Source of the DNA: JAGWRI01 sp963728785
Lineage (GTDB): Bacteria > Gemmatimonadota > Gemmatimonadetes > Gemmatimonadales > Gemmatimonadaceae
DNA length: 64,000 nucleotides
Direction of reading: 5' to 3'
Assembly: GCA_963728785.1 (NCBI GenBank)
Contig: CAVSKV010000004.1
Span: 992,001-1,056,000, forward strand
Below the pieces are notes generated by a model, which had not been told where the DNA came from, ran no database searches, and saw only the letters and a list, made by a program, of their open reading frames with translations. Made by a program: the position numbers and the translations under genes. Every line of letters begins with the position of its first letter. Within the stretch, counting starts at the first letter, position 1. Shown here piece by piece: positions 1-7,924 of this stretch.

Positions 1-299
1 TACGCCAGCAGAAGCGCATCGAGGTCGTGGTACAGCTCGAGGAGTGGCACCAGGACATGCCGATTGATCGCACCGGGCTCGACGGCGAGTCGACGGCGAT
101 TCTCGACGTCGAATTACCGAAGATCACCGTCCCGCTCAACCCCGGCAAGAACATCACCGTGGTCGCTGAGGTGATCGCGATGAACCATCTGCTCAAGTAC
201 AGCGGGTTCGATCCCGCCGAGCGATTCAACGCCCGGCTCATCGGACACATGCGCGCGGCAGCCGACGTTACGCGGTACCTGCAGGAAGACAATGAATAG
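1..299 (+). CDS. hprK: HPr kinase/phosphorylase, C-terminal part (5' end outside window)
   Basis: The reading frame is open from base 3 to the stop at 297-299, giving about 98 residues. It matches the C-terminal end of HprK: an R-I-E-V-V-V-Q-L-E-E-W strand, the D-R-x-G-L-D segment, then PKITVPLNPGKN and the A-M-N-H-L-L-K-Y tail. HprK phosphorylates HPr on Ser46 with ATP or PPi and reverses the reaction. It therefore links sugar transport to carbon regulation in the cytoplasm. The P-loop domain lies upstream, outside the window. The stop overlaps the start of the PTS IIA gene by 8 bases, and a HPr with a Ser46 site is encoded five genes downstream, so enzyme and substrate share an operon. A GTG at 27 is internal, not the start. 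Confidence 0.9.
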   Translation, partial: RQQKRIEVVVQLEEWHQDMPIDRTGLDGESTAILDVELPKITVPLNPGKNITVVAEVIAMNHLLKYSGFDPAERFNARLIGHMRAAADVTRYLQEDNE

Positions 300-681
300 C
301 ACACCCCGCGCCATCGTCGCCGGCCACGGCGAATTCGCTGCCGGTCTGGTATCGGCCGTGGAGCAGATCACGGGGCGCGGCCACCTGTTCCATCCCATTG
401 CCGTCCCCGAGTTGAGCGCCACCGACATCGAGGCGTTGCTCCGGGAGACGATGGAGCGCACCGGAGCGCGGGTGTTGTTCACCGATCTGCACGCCGGCAG
501 CTGTACGATGGCGGCGCGCCGCATCCTGCGTGGGATGCCCGATGCGGTGCTCGTTTCCGGCGCCAATTTGCCGGCGCTGCTCGACTTCGCCTTCGCCGAC
601 GCCAAGCCAGCCGCTACCGCGGCGCGCCACGCGGCCGACCGCGGACGCGCCTCCATCGACGCCGTCGAAGGCACGCCGTGA
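292..681 (+). CDS. PTS mannose/fructose/sorbose-family IIA component
   Basis: A 129-residue cytoplasmic phosphocarrier of the EIIA-Man type. The N-terminus reads A-I-V-A-G-H-G-E-F-A; His12 is the expected phosphorylation site that takes phosphate from HPr-His15. The later S-G-A-N-L-P-A-L-L-D-F segment is also typical (G-x-N-L-P-M in the family). The length equals a lone IIA domain, not the fused IIAB of enteric ManX. The ATG overlaps the hprK stop, and its own stop overlaps the IIB start in ATGA-like fashion, implying translational coupling. The sugar cannot be deduced; a regulatory rather than a transport role is possible. Confidence 0.88.
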   Translation: MNSTPRAIVAGHGEFAAGLVSAVEQITGRGHLFHPIAVPELSATDIEALLRETMERTGARVLFTDLHAGSCTMAARRILRGMPDAVLVSGANLPALLDFAFADAKPAATAARHAADRGRASIDAVEGTP

Positions 682-1166
682 CGCTCGCGTTGTACCGCAT
701 CGACGACCGGCTGATTCACGGACAGGTGTTGCTCGGGTGGGGCCAGCCCCTCGATGCCGGCTTCATCGTACTCGTGGACGACGCGGTGGCCGCCAGCGAA
801 TGGGAGCGCGAGCTGTACCGCATGGCCGTGCCGCCCGGCATGGACGTGTACTTCCATACGGCGGCCGACGGCGCAGCCGAACTCGACCGCTACCGCGCCG
901 ACCCCCGTCCCGGCATCCTGCTCACCGGCGACGTGAACACCATGCGAGCACTCGTTGCGGCCAACGGGATCCCCGCCGTGAACGTGGGGGGAATCCACCA
1001 CCGCAGCGACCGCGTGCAACGGTTGCGCTACGTGTTCCTGGCCCCCGACGAAGAGCAGGCCCTGCGCGACATGGCCGCCCGCGGCGTCGCGGTGACGGCG
1101 CAGGACGTGCCCTCGGCCCGGCCCGTGTCGCTGGACGAGATCCTGGCCGCGAGCGCCGCCTCGTGA
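678..1166 (+). CDS. PTS mannose/fructose/sorbose-family IIB component
   Basis: A 162-residue IIB protein, the usual length for a stand-alone sorbose-type IIB. The N-terminal Y-R-I-D-D-R-L-I-H-G-Q-V motif is diagnostic; His14 receives the phosphoryl group from IIA and passes it to the sugar bound by IIC/IID. The start is GTG at 678, overlapping the IIA stop by 4 bases; the stop overlaps the IIC start by one base (TGATG). The protein is soluble and docks on the membrane permease encoded by the next two genes. Confidence 0.88.
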   Translation: MTLALYRIDDRLIHGQVLLGWGQPLDAGFIVLVDDAVAASEWERELYRMAVPPGMDVYFHTAADGAAELDRYRADPRPGILLTGDVNTMRALVAANGIPAVNVGGIHHRSDRVQRLRYVFLAPDEEQALRDMAARGVAVTAQDVPSARPVSLDEILAASAAS

Positions 1167-1846
1167 TGTTCGCCGGCGTGCTCCCGATCGCCCTCCTGGG
1201 CGGCGTCGCCGGGCTCGACACGGTGAGCTTCCCGCAGGCGATGATCTCGCGGCCCATCGTGGCCGCTACGTTGGGCGGTGCGCTCGTGGGCGCTCCGGCC
1301 CCGGGACTTCTCGTGGGCGCTGTACTCGAGTTGATCGCGCTCGAGACGCTCCCCGTGGGCGCGTCCCGCTACCCGGAATGGGGCTCGGCTTCGGTCGTGG
1401 CGGGCAGCATCTACGGAGCCACCGCTGGATCGGCGGTAGGCGCGCTGACGGTGGCCGTGCTGGGCGGCCTGATCGTGGCCTGGCTCGGGGGCTGGACGAT
1501 GGTCAAGGTCCGGCAGCGCAACGCGGTCGTCGCCACGGCGCACCAACCCGCCCTCGACGCCGGCTCGCGGGGGGCAGTGGTGGGAGTGCAATTGGCGGGG
1601 CTCACCGCCGACCTCGTGCGCGGCATCGTGCTGAGCGGGCTGGCGTATGCCGCCCTGGTGCCGGCCGAAGCCGCGCTGCTCGCCCGCTGGACTCTCTCCG
1701 AACGCTCGTCGCGGGCTGCCCTGGTCGCCACGGCTGCCAGCGTGGCCGCGGCCGCCGCGTGGAAACTCTTCCACTCCACGAGTTGGGCCCGCTGGTTCTT
1801 CCTCGGCGGCCTGGGCCTCGGGTTGCTCGCCTTGGCGGTACGATGA
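1166..1846 (+). CDS. PTS mannose-family IIC permease component
   Basis: A 226-residue hydrophobic protein starting at the ATG that overlaps the IIB stop. It has a string of hydrophobic segments, and early residues G-G-V-A-G-L-D-T-V-S-F-P-Q-A-M-I-S-R-P resemble the conserved IIC N-terminus (D-x-x-x-x-x-Q-x-x-I-S-R-P). This is the channel half of the IIC-IID membrane complex. It is somewhat shorter than ManY (about 266 residues), with a divergent C-terminal third. It is translationally coupled to IIB before it and IID after it. Confidence 0.82.
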   Translation: MFAGVLPIALLGGVAGLDTVSFPQAMISRPIVAATLGGALVGAPAPGLLVGAVLELIALETLPVGASRYPEWGSASVVAGSIYGATAGSAVGALTVAVLGGLIVAWLGGWTMVKVRQRNAVVATAHQPALDAGSRGAVVGVQLAGLTADLVRGIVLSGLAYAALVPAEAALLARWTLSERSSRAALVATAASVAAAAAWKLFHSTSWARWFFLGGLGLGLLALAVR

Positions 1847-2613
1847 CGGCCCCGTCCGCCGTGCATCCACCCCTGCCGTGGCGCGTCCGCGCCGCCATCC
1901 TCCTGCGGCTGTTCGCCATCCAGGGATCGTGGAATTACGAAACGCTAATGGGAAACGGGATGGCGTTCTGCCTCGAGCCGGCGCTCCGGTCGCTGCCCGG
2001 CGGCGTGCGCACGCCTCGGTTCAAGGAAGCGATCGCCCGAGAGAGCCGATACTTCAATGCGCATCCGTACCTCGCGGCGTTCGCCGTGGGGGCGCTGGCC
2101 CGCGCCGAGCTGGACGGCGAGGCTCCCGAACGGATCGAACGGTTCCGCGCCGCGCTGTGCGGCCCGTTGGGAAGCGTGGGAGACCGGCTCGTCTGGGCTG
2201 GGTGGCTTCCCCTGTCGTCGTGGGTGGCGCTCGCCCTGTTCGGTTGGCGCGCGTCGGCAGCGGCTGTCGTCATCACATTTCTGCTCTTCTACAACGTGGC
2301 CCACGTGGCGCTCCTGGTTTGGGGGCTGACCACGGGGTGGAACCGGGGGCTGGCCGTCGCCGGCGGACTGGCGCACCCGGTGCTGCGGCGGGGACCGACC
2401 ATCGTCGGCCGGGCGGCCGCCCTCGCTGCCGGCGTGGGCATTCCGCTCGCCCTCGCGCGCCTCGTGGGTGCGGAGCGGGCGCTGTTGAGTGAAATTCTAC
2501 TGGCAGCGCTCGTCGGCGCGGTGATCGTGGTCAAGGCGCAGGCCAAACTCGAAGGCTGGCGGTTCGCTCTGCTCGTCGTGTCCGCCGTCGTCCTCTTCTC
2601 GGTGATCCGCTGA
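1843..2613 (+). CDS. PTS mannose-family IID permease component
   Basis: A 256-residue membrane protein. The start is set by an ATGA overlap with the IIC stop. The N-terminal region with Q-G-S-W-N-Y-E-T-L-M-G-N-G-M-A-F and F-N-A-H-P-Y-L is characteristic of the IID family (PF03613). A loop with L-x-G-P-L-G-S-V-G-D-R and several C-terminal membrane segments follow. IID pairs with IIC for sugar binding and translocation. Having separate A, B, C and D genes gives a complete mannose-class Enzyme II. The stop overlaps the ptsH start (TGATG). Confidence 0.86.
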   Translation: MTAPSAVHPPLPWRVRAAILLRLFAIQGSWNYETLMGNGMAFCLEPALRSLPGGVRTPRFKEAIARESRYFNAHPYLAAFAVGALARAELDGEAPERIERFRAALCGPLGSVGDRLVWAGWLPLSSWVALALFGWRASAAAVVITFLLFYNVAHVALLVWGLTTGWNRGLAVAGGLAHPVLRRGPTIVGRAAALAAGVGIPLALARLVGAERALLSEILLAALVGAVIVVKAQAKLEGWRFALLVVSAVVLFSVIR

Positions 2614-2879
2614 TGCCCGAACGCACCGCGACGATCGTCAACCAGGTGGGCCTGCACGCACGACCGGCGGCGCAGATCGTGAAGCTGGCTTCCCGGTTCA
2701 AGAGCGACATTACGCTCGTCCGCGACGACCTCGAGGTCAACGCCAAGAGCATCATGGGCGTGATGATGCTGGCTGCCGAGCGCGGCACCCAGCTCGTCCT
2801 GCGCGCGGAGGGCCCCGACGCCGACACCGCCCTCGACGCCCTCGTCACGCTCATCGCCGACGGATTCGGAGAGCCCTAG
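2613..2879 (+). CDS. ptsH: Phosphocarrier protein HPr
   Basis: An 88-residue HPr of standard length. Active-site His15 sits in V-G-L-H-A-R-P-A, and the regulatory Ser46 sits in N-A-K-S-I-M-G-V-M-M-L. His15 carries phosphate from Enzyme I to IIA. Ser46 is the HprK target, and hprK is encoded at the start of the window, so the seryl-phosphorylation loop is complete. The ATG overlaps the IID stop by one base; one base separates the stop from ptsI. Confidence 0.96.
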   Translation: MPERTATIVNQVGLHARPAAQIVKLASRFKSDITLVRDDLEVNAKSIMGVMMLAAERGTQLVLRAEGPDADTALDALVTLIADGFGEP

Positions 2880-2880
2880 A

Positions 2881-4629
2881 GTGGACCGCACCCTGATCGG
2901 AATTCCCGCGTCGCCCGGCATCGCCGTCGGCACCATCCACCTCTTGCGGTGGGAGGTGCCGGACGTACCGCACCGCCTGATCCCGGAAGACCAGATCCCG
3001 GCCGAGCTGCGGCGTTTTCATGCCGCCGTCGACCGCGCCAAGGAGCGGTTGAATCGCGTGCGTGTGCGCGTCGAAGCCGTGGCCGGCCGCGAGGAAGCGG
3101 CAATCTTCGACGTGCAGCACTCGATCCTCGAAGACACCGAACTCCTGTCGGGGGTCGAGGAATTCATCCGCCAGCAGCTGGCCGCCGAGAAAGCGTTCGA
3201 CCTGGTGATGCTCGAGTGGCGGCAGCGGTTCGCCCGCCACTCAGTGGCGATGCTCCGCGAGCGGGTGAGTGACCTCACCGACGTGCACATTCGCGTGCTC
3301 TCGCTGCTGCTCGACCTGCCCGATCACGATCCGGTGGACCTGCCGCGCGGGGCGCGTGTCATCCTGGTCACGCACGACCTGACGCCGGGCCTCACGGTGC
3401 AACTCGACCGCGAAGCCATCGTCGGCATTGCCACCGACGCCGGCACCCGCACGTCGCACGTGGCCATCCTCGCCCGGTCGTTGCACCTGCCGGCGGTGGT
3501 CGGGTTGCGCACCGCGGCCAAGTCCCTCGTCGGCGGCGAGCGCGCCATCCTCGACGGCAGCAGCGGTACGATCACCGTCAATCCCGCCGACGTCGAGATC
3601 GAGCAGTATCGCGAGCGCGCCCGCCAGGAGGAGGTGATCGAGGGCGAGCTCCGCCGGCTGGCCACGCTGGAGAGCGTGACCCTCGACGCCGTACCGATCG
3701 TGCTGCATGCCAACGTCGACCTGCCCGAGGACGCTGAGGCGGCGCGCGCCAGCGGGGCCGAGGGCGTTGGGCTGATGCGCACCGAATTCCTCGTCATGGG
3801 CCGCGCCACGATGCCCGACGAGGAAGAGCAGTATCGCAGCTACCGGCGCGTGATCGAGGCGTTCGCCGGGATGCCGGTGGTGATTCGCACCTTCGACATC
3901 GGCGGCGACAAGCTGCCCGTGGGCGGATTCGCCGCCGAAGCGAACCCGTTCCTCGGTTGGCGCGCCATTCGGATGTGCCTCGACCAACCGGCCATCTTTC
4001 GTACGCAACTCAGGGCGCTGCTGCGCGCCGGTGTGCACGGCGACCTGCGCATCATGCTCCCCCTGGTCGTGTCGGTGGCCGAGGTGCGGCAGGCCCGCGT
4101 CCTGCTTGCCGAGGCGGAGCAGGAACTCGCCGCGCGCGGCGTGGAGTACCGGCGCGACATTCCAGTCGGCATCATGGTCGAGACCCCGGCCGCCGCCGTC
4201 GCCGCCGACACGTTCACGCGCGAGGTCGCCTTCCTCAGCATCGGCACCAACGACCTCGTGCAGTACACGTTGGCGGTGGACCGCGGAAACGCCAACCTTG
4301 CCAATCGGTTCACGCCGTTGCACCCGGCAGTGCTCCGGCTCATCCGCCGCATCGTCGATATGGGAGATCAGGCCGGTCTCGAGGTTGGGGTGTGCGGCGA
4401 GATGGCGTCGCAGCCCATCATGGCGTATGCGCTGCTCGGACTCGGCGTGCGCAAGTTGAGCGTGGCTCCGCGGTCGCTGCCGCTCGTCAAGCGCATCGTG
4501 CGCAGCATCAACGTGCGTGACGCCGAGGTGGCGGCCACCGCGGCGCTTCACGCCGACACGGCTGAGGCCGCCGAGGGGGAATTGGTGCTGCGCCTGCGTG
4601 AGGCGATCGGCGACCTCGCGTTCCACTGA
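2881..4629 (+). CDS. ptsI: Phosphoenolpyruvate-protein phosphotransferase (PTS Enzyme I)
   Basis: A 582-residue Enzyme I of normal length with a GTG start one base after ptsH. The N-terminal HPr-binding and phosphohistidine domains contain D-A-G-T-R-T-S-H-V-A-I, with catalytic His193. The C-terminal PEP-binding barrel shows G-A-E-G-V-G-L-M-R-T-E-F, a G-T-N-D-L-V-Q-Y-T segment and G-V-C-G-E-M-A with the catalytic Cys. It autophosphorylates from PEP and charges HPr. It closes the hprK-IIA-IIB-IIC-IID-ptsH-ptsI operon; no terminator is visible in the 98 bases before metK. Confidence 0.96.
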   Translation: MDRTLIGIPASPGIAVGTIHLLRWEVPDVPHRLIPEDQIPAELRRFHAAVDRAKERLNRVRVRVEAVAGREEAAIFDVQHSILEDTELLSGVEEFIRQQLAAEKAFDLVMLEWRQRFARHSVAMLRERVSDLTDVHIRVLSLLLDLPDHDPVDLPRGARVILVTHDLTPGLTVQLDREAIVGIATDAGTRTSHVAILARSLHLPAVVGLRTAAKSLVGGERAILDGSSGTITVNPADVEIEQYRERARQEEVIEGELRRLATLESVTLDAVPIVLHANVDLPEDAEAARASGAEGVGLMRTEFLVMGRATMPDEEEQYRSYRRVIEAFAGMPVVIRTFDIGGDKLPVGGFAAEANPFLGWRAIRMCLDQPAIFRTQLRALLRAGVHGDLRIMLPLVVSVAEVRQARVLLAEAEQELAARGVEYRRDIPVGIMVETPAAAVAADTFTREVAFLSIGTNDLVQYTLAVDRGNANLANRFTPLHPAVLRLIRRIVDMGDQAGLEVGVCGEMASQPIMAYALLGLGVRKLSVAPRSLPLVKRIVRSINVRDAEVAATAALHADTAEAAEGELVLRLREAIGDLAFH

Positions 4630-4636
4630 TCGCGGG

Positions 4637-4666
4637 TTGCCGGGGCAAGAGCGTTCCCCTTATTCT
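4637..4666 (+). promoter_or_regulatory. Candidate promoter for metK
   Basis: TTGCCG at 4637-4642, 18-bp spacer, TATTCT at 4661-4666. It lies in the only gap (4630-4727) between ptsI and metK and predicts a leader of about 55 nt. The same -10 sequence appears before the lipoprotein gene at 51501. No SAM-riboswitch-like fold is evident in the gap. Confidence 0.45.
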
Positions 4667-4727
4667 CCAAGTTGCGCGGCGCATCCGGCCTCGCCGCCCA
4701 TGCCGTCCACCTTCGACCGAGCAACTC

Positions 4728-5900
4728 GTGCGCGACCGTCACCCGTTCACCTCCGAGTCCGTCACCGAAGGCCATCCCGACAAAGTGGCCGACGCGATCT
4801 CCGACGCAATTCTCGACGCCATTCTCACCGACGATGCCAACGCGCGCGTCGCCTGCGAGACGCTGGTGACCACGGGCATGGCGTGCGTCGCCGGGGAGAT
4901 CACCACCAACACGTACGTCCACATCCCCGACATCGTCCGCGCCACGATCCGCGACATTGGATACACCGACGCCGGCTACGGATTCGATTCGAACACCTGC
5001 TCGGTGCTCAGTACGATCGACCGCCAGTCGCCGGACATTGCGTTGGGGGTGGACACGGGCGGGGCGGGCGACCAGGGGATGATGTTCGGCTACGCGTCGG
5101 ATGAGACCGAAGAACTCATGCCGATGCCGATCATGCTGGCCCACCGACTCACGCGGGCGCTGGCCCAGGCGCGGAAGAGCGGGGCCATGCCCTGGTTGCG
5201 TCCCGACGGCAAATCGCAGGTCACCGTGATCTACGAGGACCACCGTCCCGTGGCGGTGGACACGGTCGTCGTCTCGACGCAGCACGCGCCGGGGGTATCG
5301 AACCGTCGCATCCGGAGCGAGATCCTCGACGGCATCATCGAACCGGTGATTCCCGCCGAGCTGCGCACCAAGCGGCCAAAGTACCACATCAACCCTACGG
5401 GCCGTTTCGTGGTCGGCGGGCCGCAGGGCGATGCCGGGCTCACCGGGCGTAAGATTATCGTCGACACCTACGGCGGCATGGGCCGCCACGGGGGCGGCGC
5501 GTTCAGCGGCAAGGACCCCTCCAAGGTCGATCGGTCGGGGTCGTACGCGGCGCGCTGGGTCGCCAAGAACATCGTGGCTGCCAAGCTCGCCGCGCGGTGC
5601 GAGGTGCAACTGGCCTACGCCATCGGCGTGGCCGAGCCCGTATCGGTGATGGTCGATACTTTCGGCACCGGCCGGGTGACCGATCAGGTGATCCGGCGCG
5701 CCGTGGTCGATACCTTCGACCTCACGCCGCGCGGAATCATCGACGCCCTCGACCTCCGCAAGCCGATATTCTCGGCCACGTCGGCGTACGGTCACTTCGG
5801 ACGCGCACCGGAAAAGTTCGGACGGGGCAGGAATCGGCGGACGACGTTCACGTGGGAGCGCATCGATCGCGCGGTCGACCTGCGGCGCGGCGTCCGGTGA
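4728..5900 (+). CDS. metK: S-adenosylmethionine synthetase
   Basis: A 390-residue MetK that makes SAM from methionine and ATP. The N-terminus F-T-S-E-S-V-T-E-G-H-P-D-K carries the catalytic His and metal ligands. The first signature G-A-G-D-Q-G-M-M-F-G-Y-A lies near residues 112-123, and the second, G-G-G-A-F-S-G-K-D-P-S-K-V-D, near 256-269. The GTG at 4728 is the only sensible start because the family begins within about ten residues of S-V-T-E-G-H. It is followed 16 bases later by a separate small gene. A cytoplasmic housekeeping enzyme. Confidence 0.96.
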   Translation: MRDRHPFTSESVTEGHPDKVADAISDAILDAILTDDANARVACETLVTTGMACVAGEITTNTYVHIPDIVRATIRDIGYTDAGYGFDSNTCSVLSTIDRQSPDIALGVDTGGAGDQGMMFGYASDETEELMPMPIMLAHRLTRALAQARKSGAMPWLRPDGKSQVTVIYEDHRPVAVDTVVVSTQHAPGVSNRRIRSEILDGIIEPVIPAELRTKRPKYHINPTGRFVVGGPQGDAGLTGRKIIVDTYGGMGRHGGGAFSGKDPSKVDRSGSYAARWVAKNIVAAKLAARCEVQLAYAIGVAEPVSVMVDTFGTGRVTDQVIRRAVVDTFDLTPRGIIDALDLRKPIFSATSAYGHFGRAPEKFGRGRNRRTTFTWERIDRAVDLRRGVR

Positions 5901-5916
5901 TGCGCGCGAGGGGCGA

Positions 5917-6423
5917 ATGGTCGAGGTCGTAGTAGCCAAGCTGGCGGTCGATGCATCGACGCATGCCTATGTCGTCATCCTGCAGGAGAAGGATGGCGAC
6001 CGCGTCCTGCCGATCTGGATCGGGCAGCCGGAGGCCGAGTCGATCATCATCGAGATGCATCACATCGCGCGCACGCGCCCGCTCACGCACGACCTGTGCC
6101 GGGGCCTCATCACCACGCTCGGCGCCGATCTGGCGCGGGTCGAGATCACCCGGATCGAAGAGCGCACTTACTTTGCCGAAATGCATCTCGTGCGCGGTGC
6201 GGAGCGGTTGACCGTGGATGCCCGTCCCTCCGACAGCATCGCGGTCGCGCTGCGCTTCGGGGCGCCTATCTTCGCCGACGAGGCGCTGCTCAACGAAGGT
6301 GGCGAGGACTGGGAGCCGAACGCCGCCCCGCCGCCCGCGGAGCCATCGGAGCTTTCGGCCGAGCGGCTCAAGGCCTACCTCGAGCGGTTGCGACCTGAGG
6401 ACTTTGGCAAGTTCAATCCGTGA
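5917..6423 (+). CDS. Bifunctional nuclease family protein (DUF151)
   Basis: A 168-residue DUF151/BFN-family protein. The core shows Y-V-V-I-L-Q-E-K-D-G-D-R-V-L-P-I-W-I-G, an I-I-E-M-H segment, P-L-T-H-D-L and the V-D-A-R-P-S-D-S-I-A-V-A-L-R block. That last block is the most conserved part of the family. Members are found near protein-quality and stress genes and some have DNase/RNase activity; the true function is uncertain. GAGGGG at 5908-5913 is a plausible ribosome binding site for the ATG at 5917. The tail after residue 130 is proline-rich, then helical. Confidence 0.82.
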   Translation: MVEVVVAKLAVDASTHAYVVILQEKDGDRVLPIWIGQPEAESIIIEMHHIARTRPLTHDLCRGLITTLGADLARVEITRIEERTYFAEMHLVRGAERLTVDARPSDSIAVALRFGAPIFADEALLNEGGEDWEPNAAPPPAEPSELSAERLKAYLERLRPEDFGKFNP

Positions 6424-6439
6424 GGCCGGTGCGCTCACC

Positions 6440-7663
6440 ATGCCGCTGATCCACGCCTGGCATCGGTGGCCGGCGTTGATGGTCGGGTTGGCGGTCCTCG
6501 CGGTGCCGGCTGCGGCGCAGACGGGCTCCGTGGTTCCGCTGGGCCAGGTGCGGACCGTGGACGGCCACGTGCGGCGCCCCGGCCCCGGCACCACGCCGCT
6601 GCCGCTGGGGCACCAATTCGTGGTGTTGCACCGGGTGGGACAGGACCACGCCGGTCCCATCGACTCCATGCGCACCGACGCGGCCGGAGCATATCACTTT
6701 ACATATAAAACCAGCGGTGCGCCCGATGCCGTGTACTTCGCGTCCACGCGCTTTGCCGGCATCGCCTACTTCACGGCTCCACTCCAGGCGCCGCACGTGG
6801 CCGGCGGCGATGCCGACATCACGGTGTTCGACACGACCAGCACCGGTGTCACGCTCCAGCTCGCGGGCCGGCACGTGGTCGTGGGCGCTCCCGGGGCCGA
6901 CGGCGTGCGGACGGTGGGCGAGGTGTTCGATCTGGGCAACGACGGCGGCAAGACGCTCATCACACGCGACTCACTCACGCCCTTGTGGACCGCGCCGCTT
7001 CCCACCGGCGCCCTCGCCCCGTCGGTGAGCGAAGGCGACGTGGCCCCCGGCGCAGTGTCGTTCGACGACCACGAAATTCGCATGTTCGCGCCGGTGAGCC
7101 CCGGCGTGCGCCAGCTCGCCGTCACCTACGGACTGCCGGCCGATGCATTCCCCCTCCGTCTTCCGCTGCCGGCCGGGGCCGCCGCCCTCGAGGTCCTGCT
7201 CGAAGAGCCGACGGCCACCCCCGCGCTCGAAGGCTTGGTGCAACAAGCGTCGGTCACCGCGCAGGGACGGGCGTTCAAGCGCTACCTGGCGCGGAACGTA
7301 CCGGTGGGCGCCGTACTGCGCATCGACGTTGCGGCGGTTTCCGACGCCGGTCGCACCCGGTTCGTTGCCGGCATCGTTCTCGCGATGGCCGCTCTCATGC
7401 TGGCCGCGCTCGTACTCGCGCTCCGTCGCCGCGGGCGGCGGGCGCCCGGGGGCGCAACGCCCGCCGGGGTGGCCGCCGTGGCGCCCGTGCTCCTGGGCGC
7501 CACTCGGATGGAGCAGCTCCGCTTCGAGCTGGCTCGTCTCGACGCGGCGTTCGCCGGCGAAGCGTCGGCCGACGAAGCGCGTACCACGCGGTATCGGGCC
7601 GACCGCGCGGCGATCGAAGCACGCATTGCCGACGCGCTTGCCGAGAGCGCCCGCGCGCCCTAG
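6440..7663 (+). CDS. Secreted or periplasmic protein with carboxypeptidase-regulatory-like fold and C-terminal membrane anchor
   Basis: A 407-residue protein of unknown function. From the ATG at 6440, residues 1-26 form a signal peptide (hydrophobic stretch ending V-P-A-A-A-Q). Residues about 30-110 look like a carboxypeptidase-regulatory-like beta domain: V-D-G-H-V-R, then D-A-A-G-A-Y-H-F-T-Y. A beta-rich middle follows. Residues about 313-333 form a single membrane helix, and the C-terminus is Arg-rich and helical with a G-A-T-R-M-E-Q-L-R-F-E-L segment. The layout suggests a periplasmic sensor or export accessory anchored in the inner membrane, with a cytoplasmic helical tail. The promoter of the B12 operon overlaps its last codons. 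Confidence 0.6.
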   Translation: MPLIHAWHRWPALMVGLAVLAVPAAAQTGSVVPLGQVRTVDGHVRRPGPGTTPLPLGHQFVVLHRVGQDHAGPIDSMRTDAAGAYHFTYKTSGAPDAVYFASTRFAGIAYFTAPLQAPHVAGGDADITVFDTTSTGVTLQLAGRHVVVGAPGADGVRTVGEVFDLGNDGGKTLITRDSLTPLWTAPLPTGALAPSVSEGDVAPGAVSFDDHEIRMFAPVSPGVRQLAVTYGLPADAFPLRLPLPAGAAALEVLLEEPTATPALEGLVQQASVTAQGRAFKRYLARNVPVGAVLRIDVAAVSDAGRTRFVAGIVLAMAALMLAALVLALRRRGRRAPGGATPAGVAAVAPVLLGATRMEQLRFELARLDAAFAGEASADEARTTRYRADRAAIEARIADALAESARAP

Positions 7664-7666
7664 ATT
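7638..7666 (+). promoter_or_regulatory. Promoter of the B12-riboswitch operon
   Basis: TTGCCG at 7638-7643, 17-bp spacer, TAGATT at 7661-7666, preceded by GCGC as in other promoters here. It overlaps the end of the upstream gene and predicts a transcript start near 7673, about ten bases before the riboswitch P1 stem. Confidence 0.6.
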
Positions 7667-7683
7667 CGCCCCCACAATCGATA

Positions 7684-7828
7684 CGCGAGGGCGGGACACG
7701 GAAACCGGTGCGATGCCGGTGCGGCCCCGCCACTGTAACGGGCAAATGACGTGCGCTGACGACGCCACTGACGAGAGTCGGGAAGGCCAGCGCGACGGCC
7801 CGGAGCCAGGAGACGACCCGCCCTCGCG
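7684..7828 (+). promoter_or_regulatory. Cobalamin (AdoCbl-class) riboswitch
   Basis: All conserved cobalamin aptamer elements appear in order: G-G-G-A-C-A-C-G-G-A-A near 7693-7703, a G-G-T-G-C-rich P3/P4 region, G-C-C-A-C-T-G-T near 7730, G-G-G-A-A-G-G-C near 7780, and the B12 box GAGCCAGGAGAC at 7803-7814. A perfect 12-bp P1 stem closes it: 7684-7695 pairs with 7817-7828. Ligand binding should repress the B12 uptake genes downstream. A G-rich ribosome binding site at 7847-7854 is a candidate target for sequestration, pointing to translational control; no clear terminator follows. Confidence 0.93.
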
Positions 7829-7924
7829 CCACGATCATCGGTTCTCGGGGGAGGACCTGTGGCGGCTCTGGCGGCGCATTCGGCGTTCGACCCGGCCCTG
7901 CGGACATCCTGCCTCGGCCATGGG

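Noticed and set aside
3241..4626. A 461-codon minus-strand frame opposite ptsI.
   Set aside because: No domain; opposite a complete Enzyme I.
4630..4727. Possible SAM riboswitch ahead of metK.
   Set aside because: The 98-base gap lacks the conserved SAM-I or SAM-II core and is mostly explained by a promoter.
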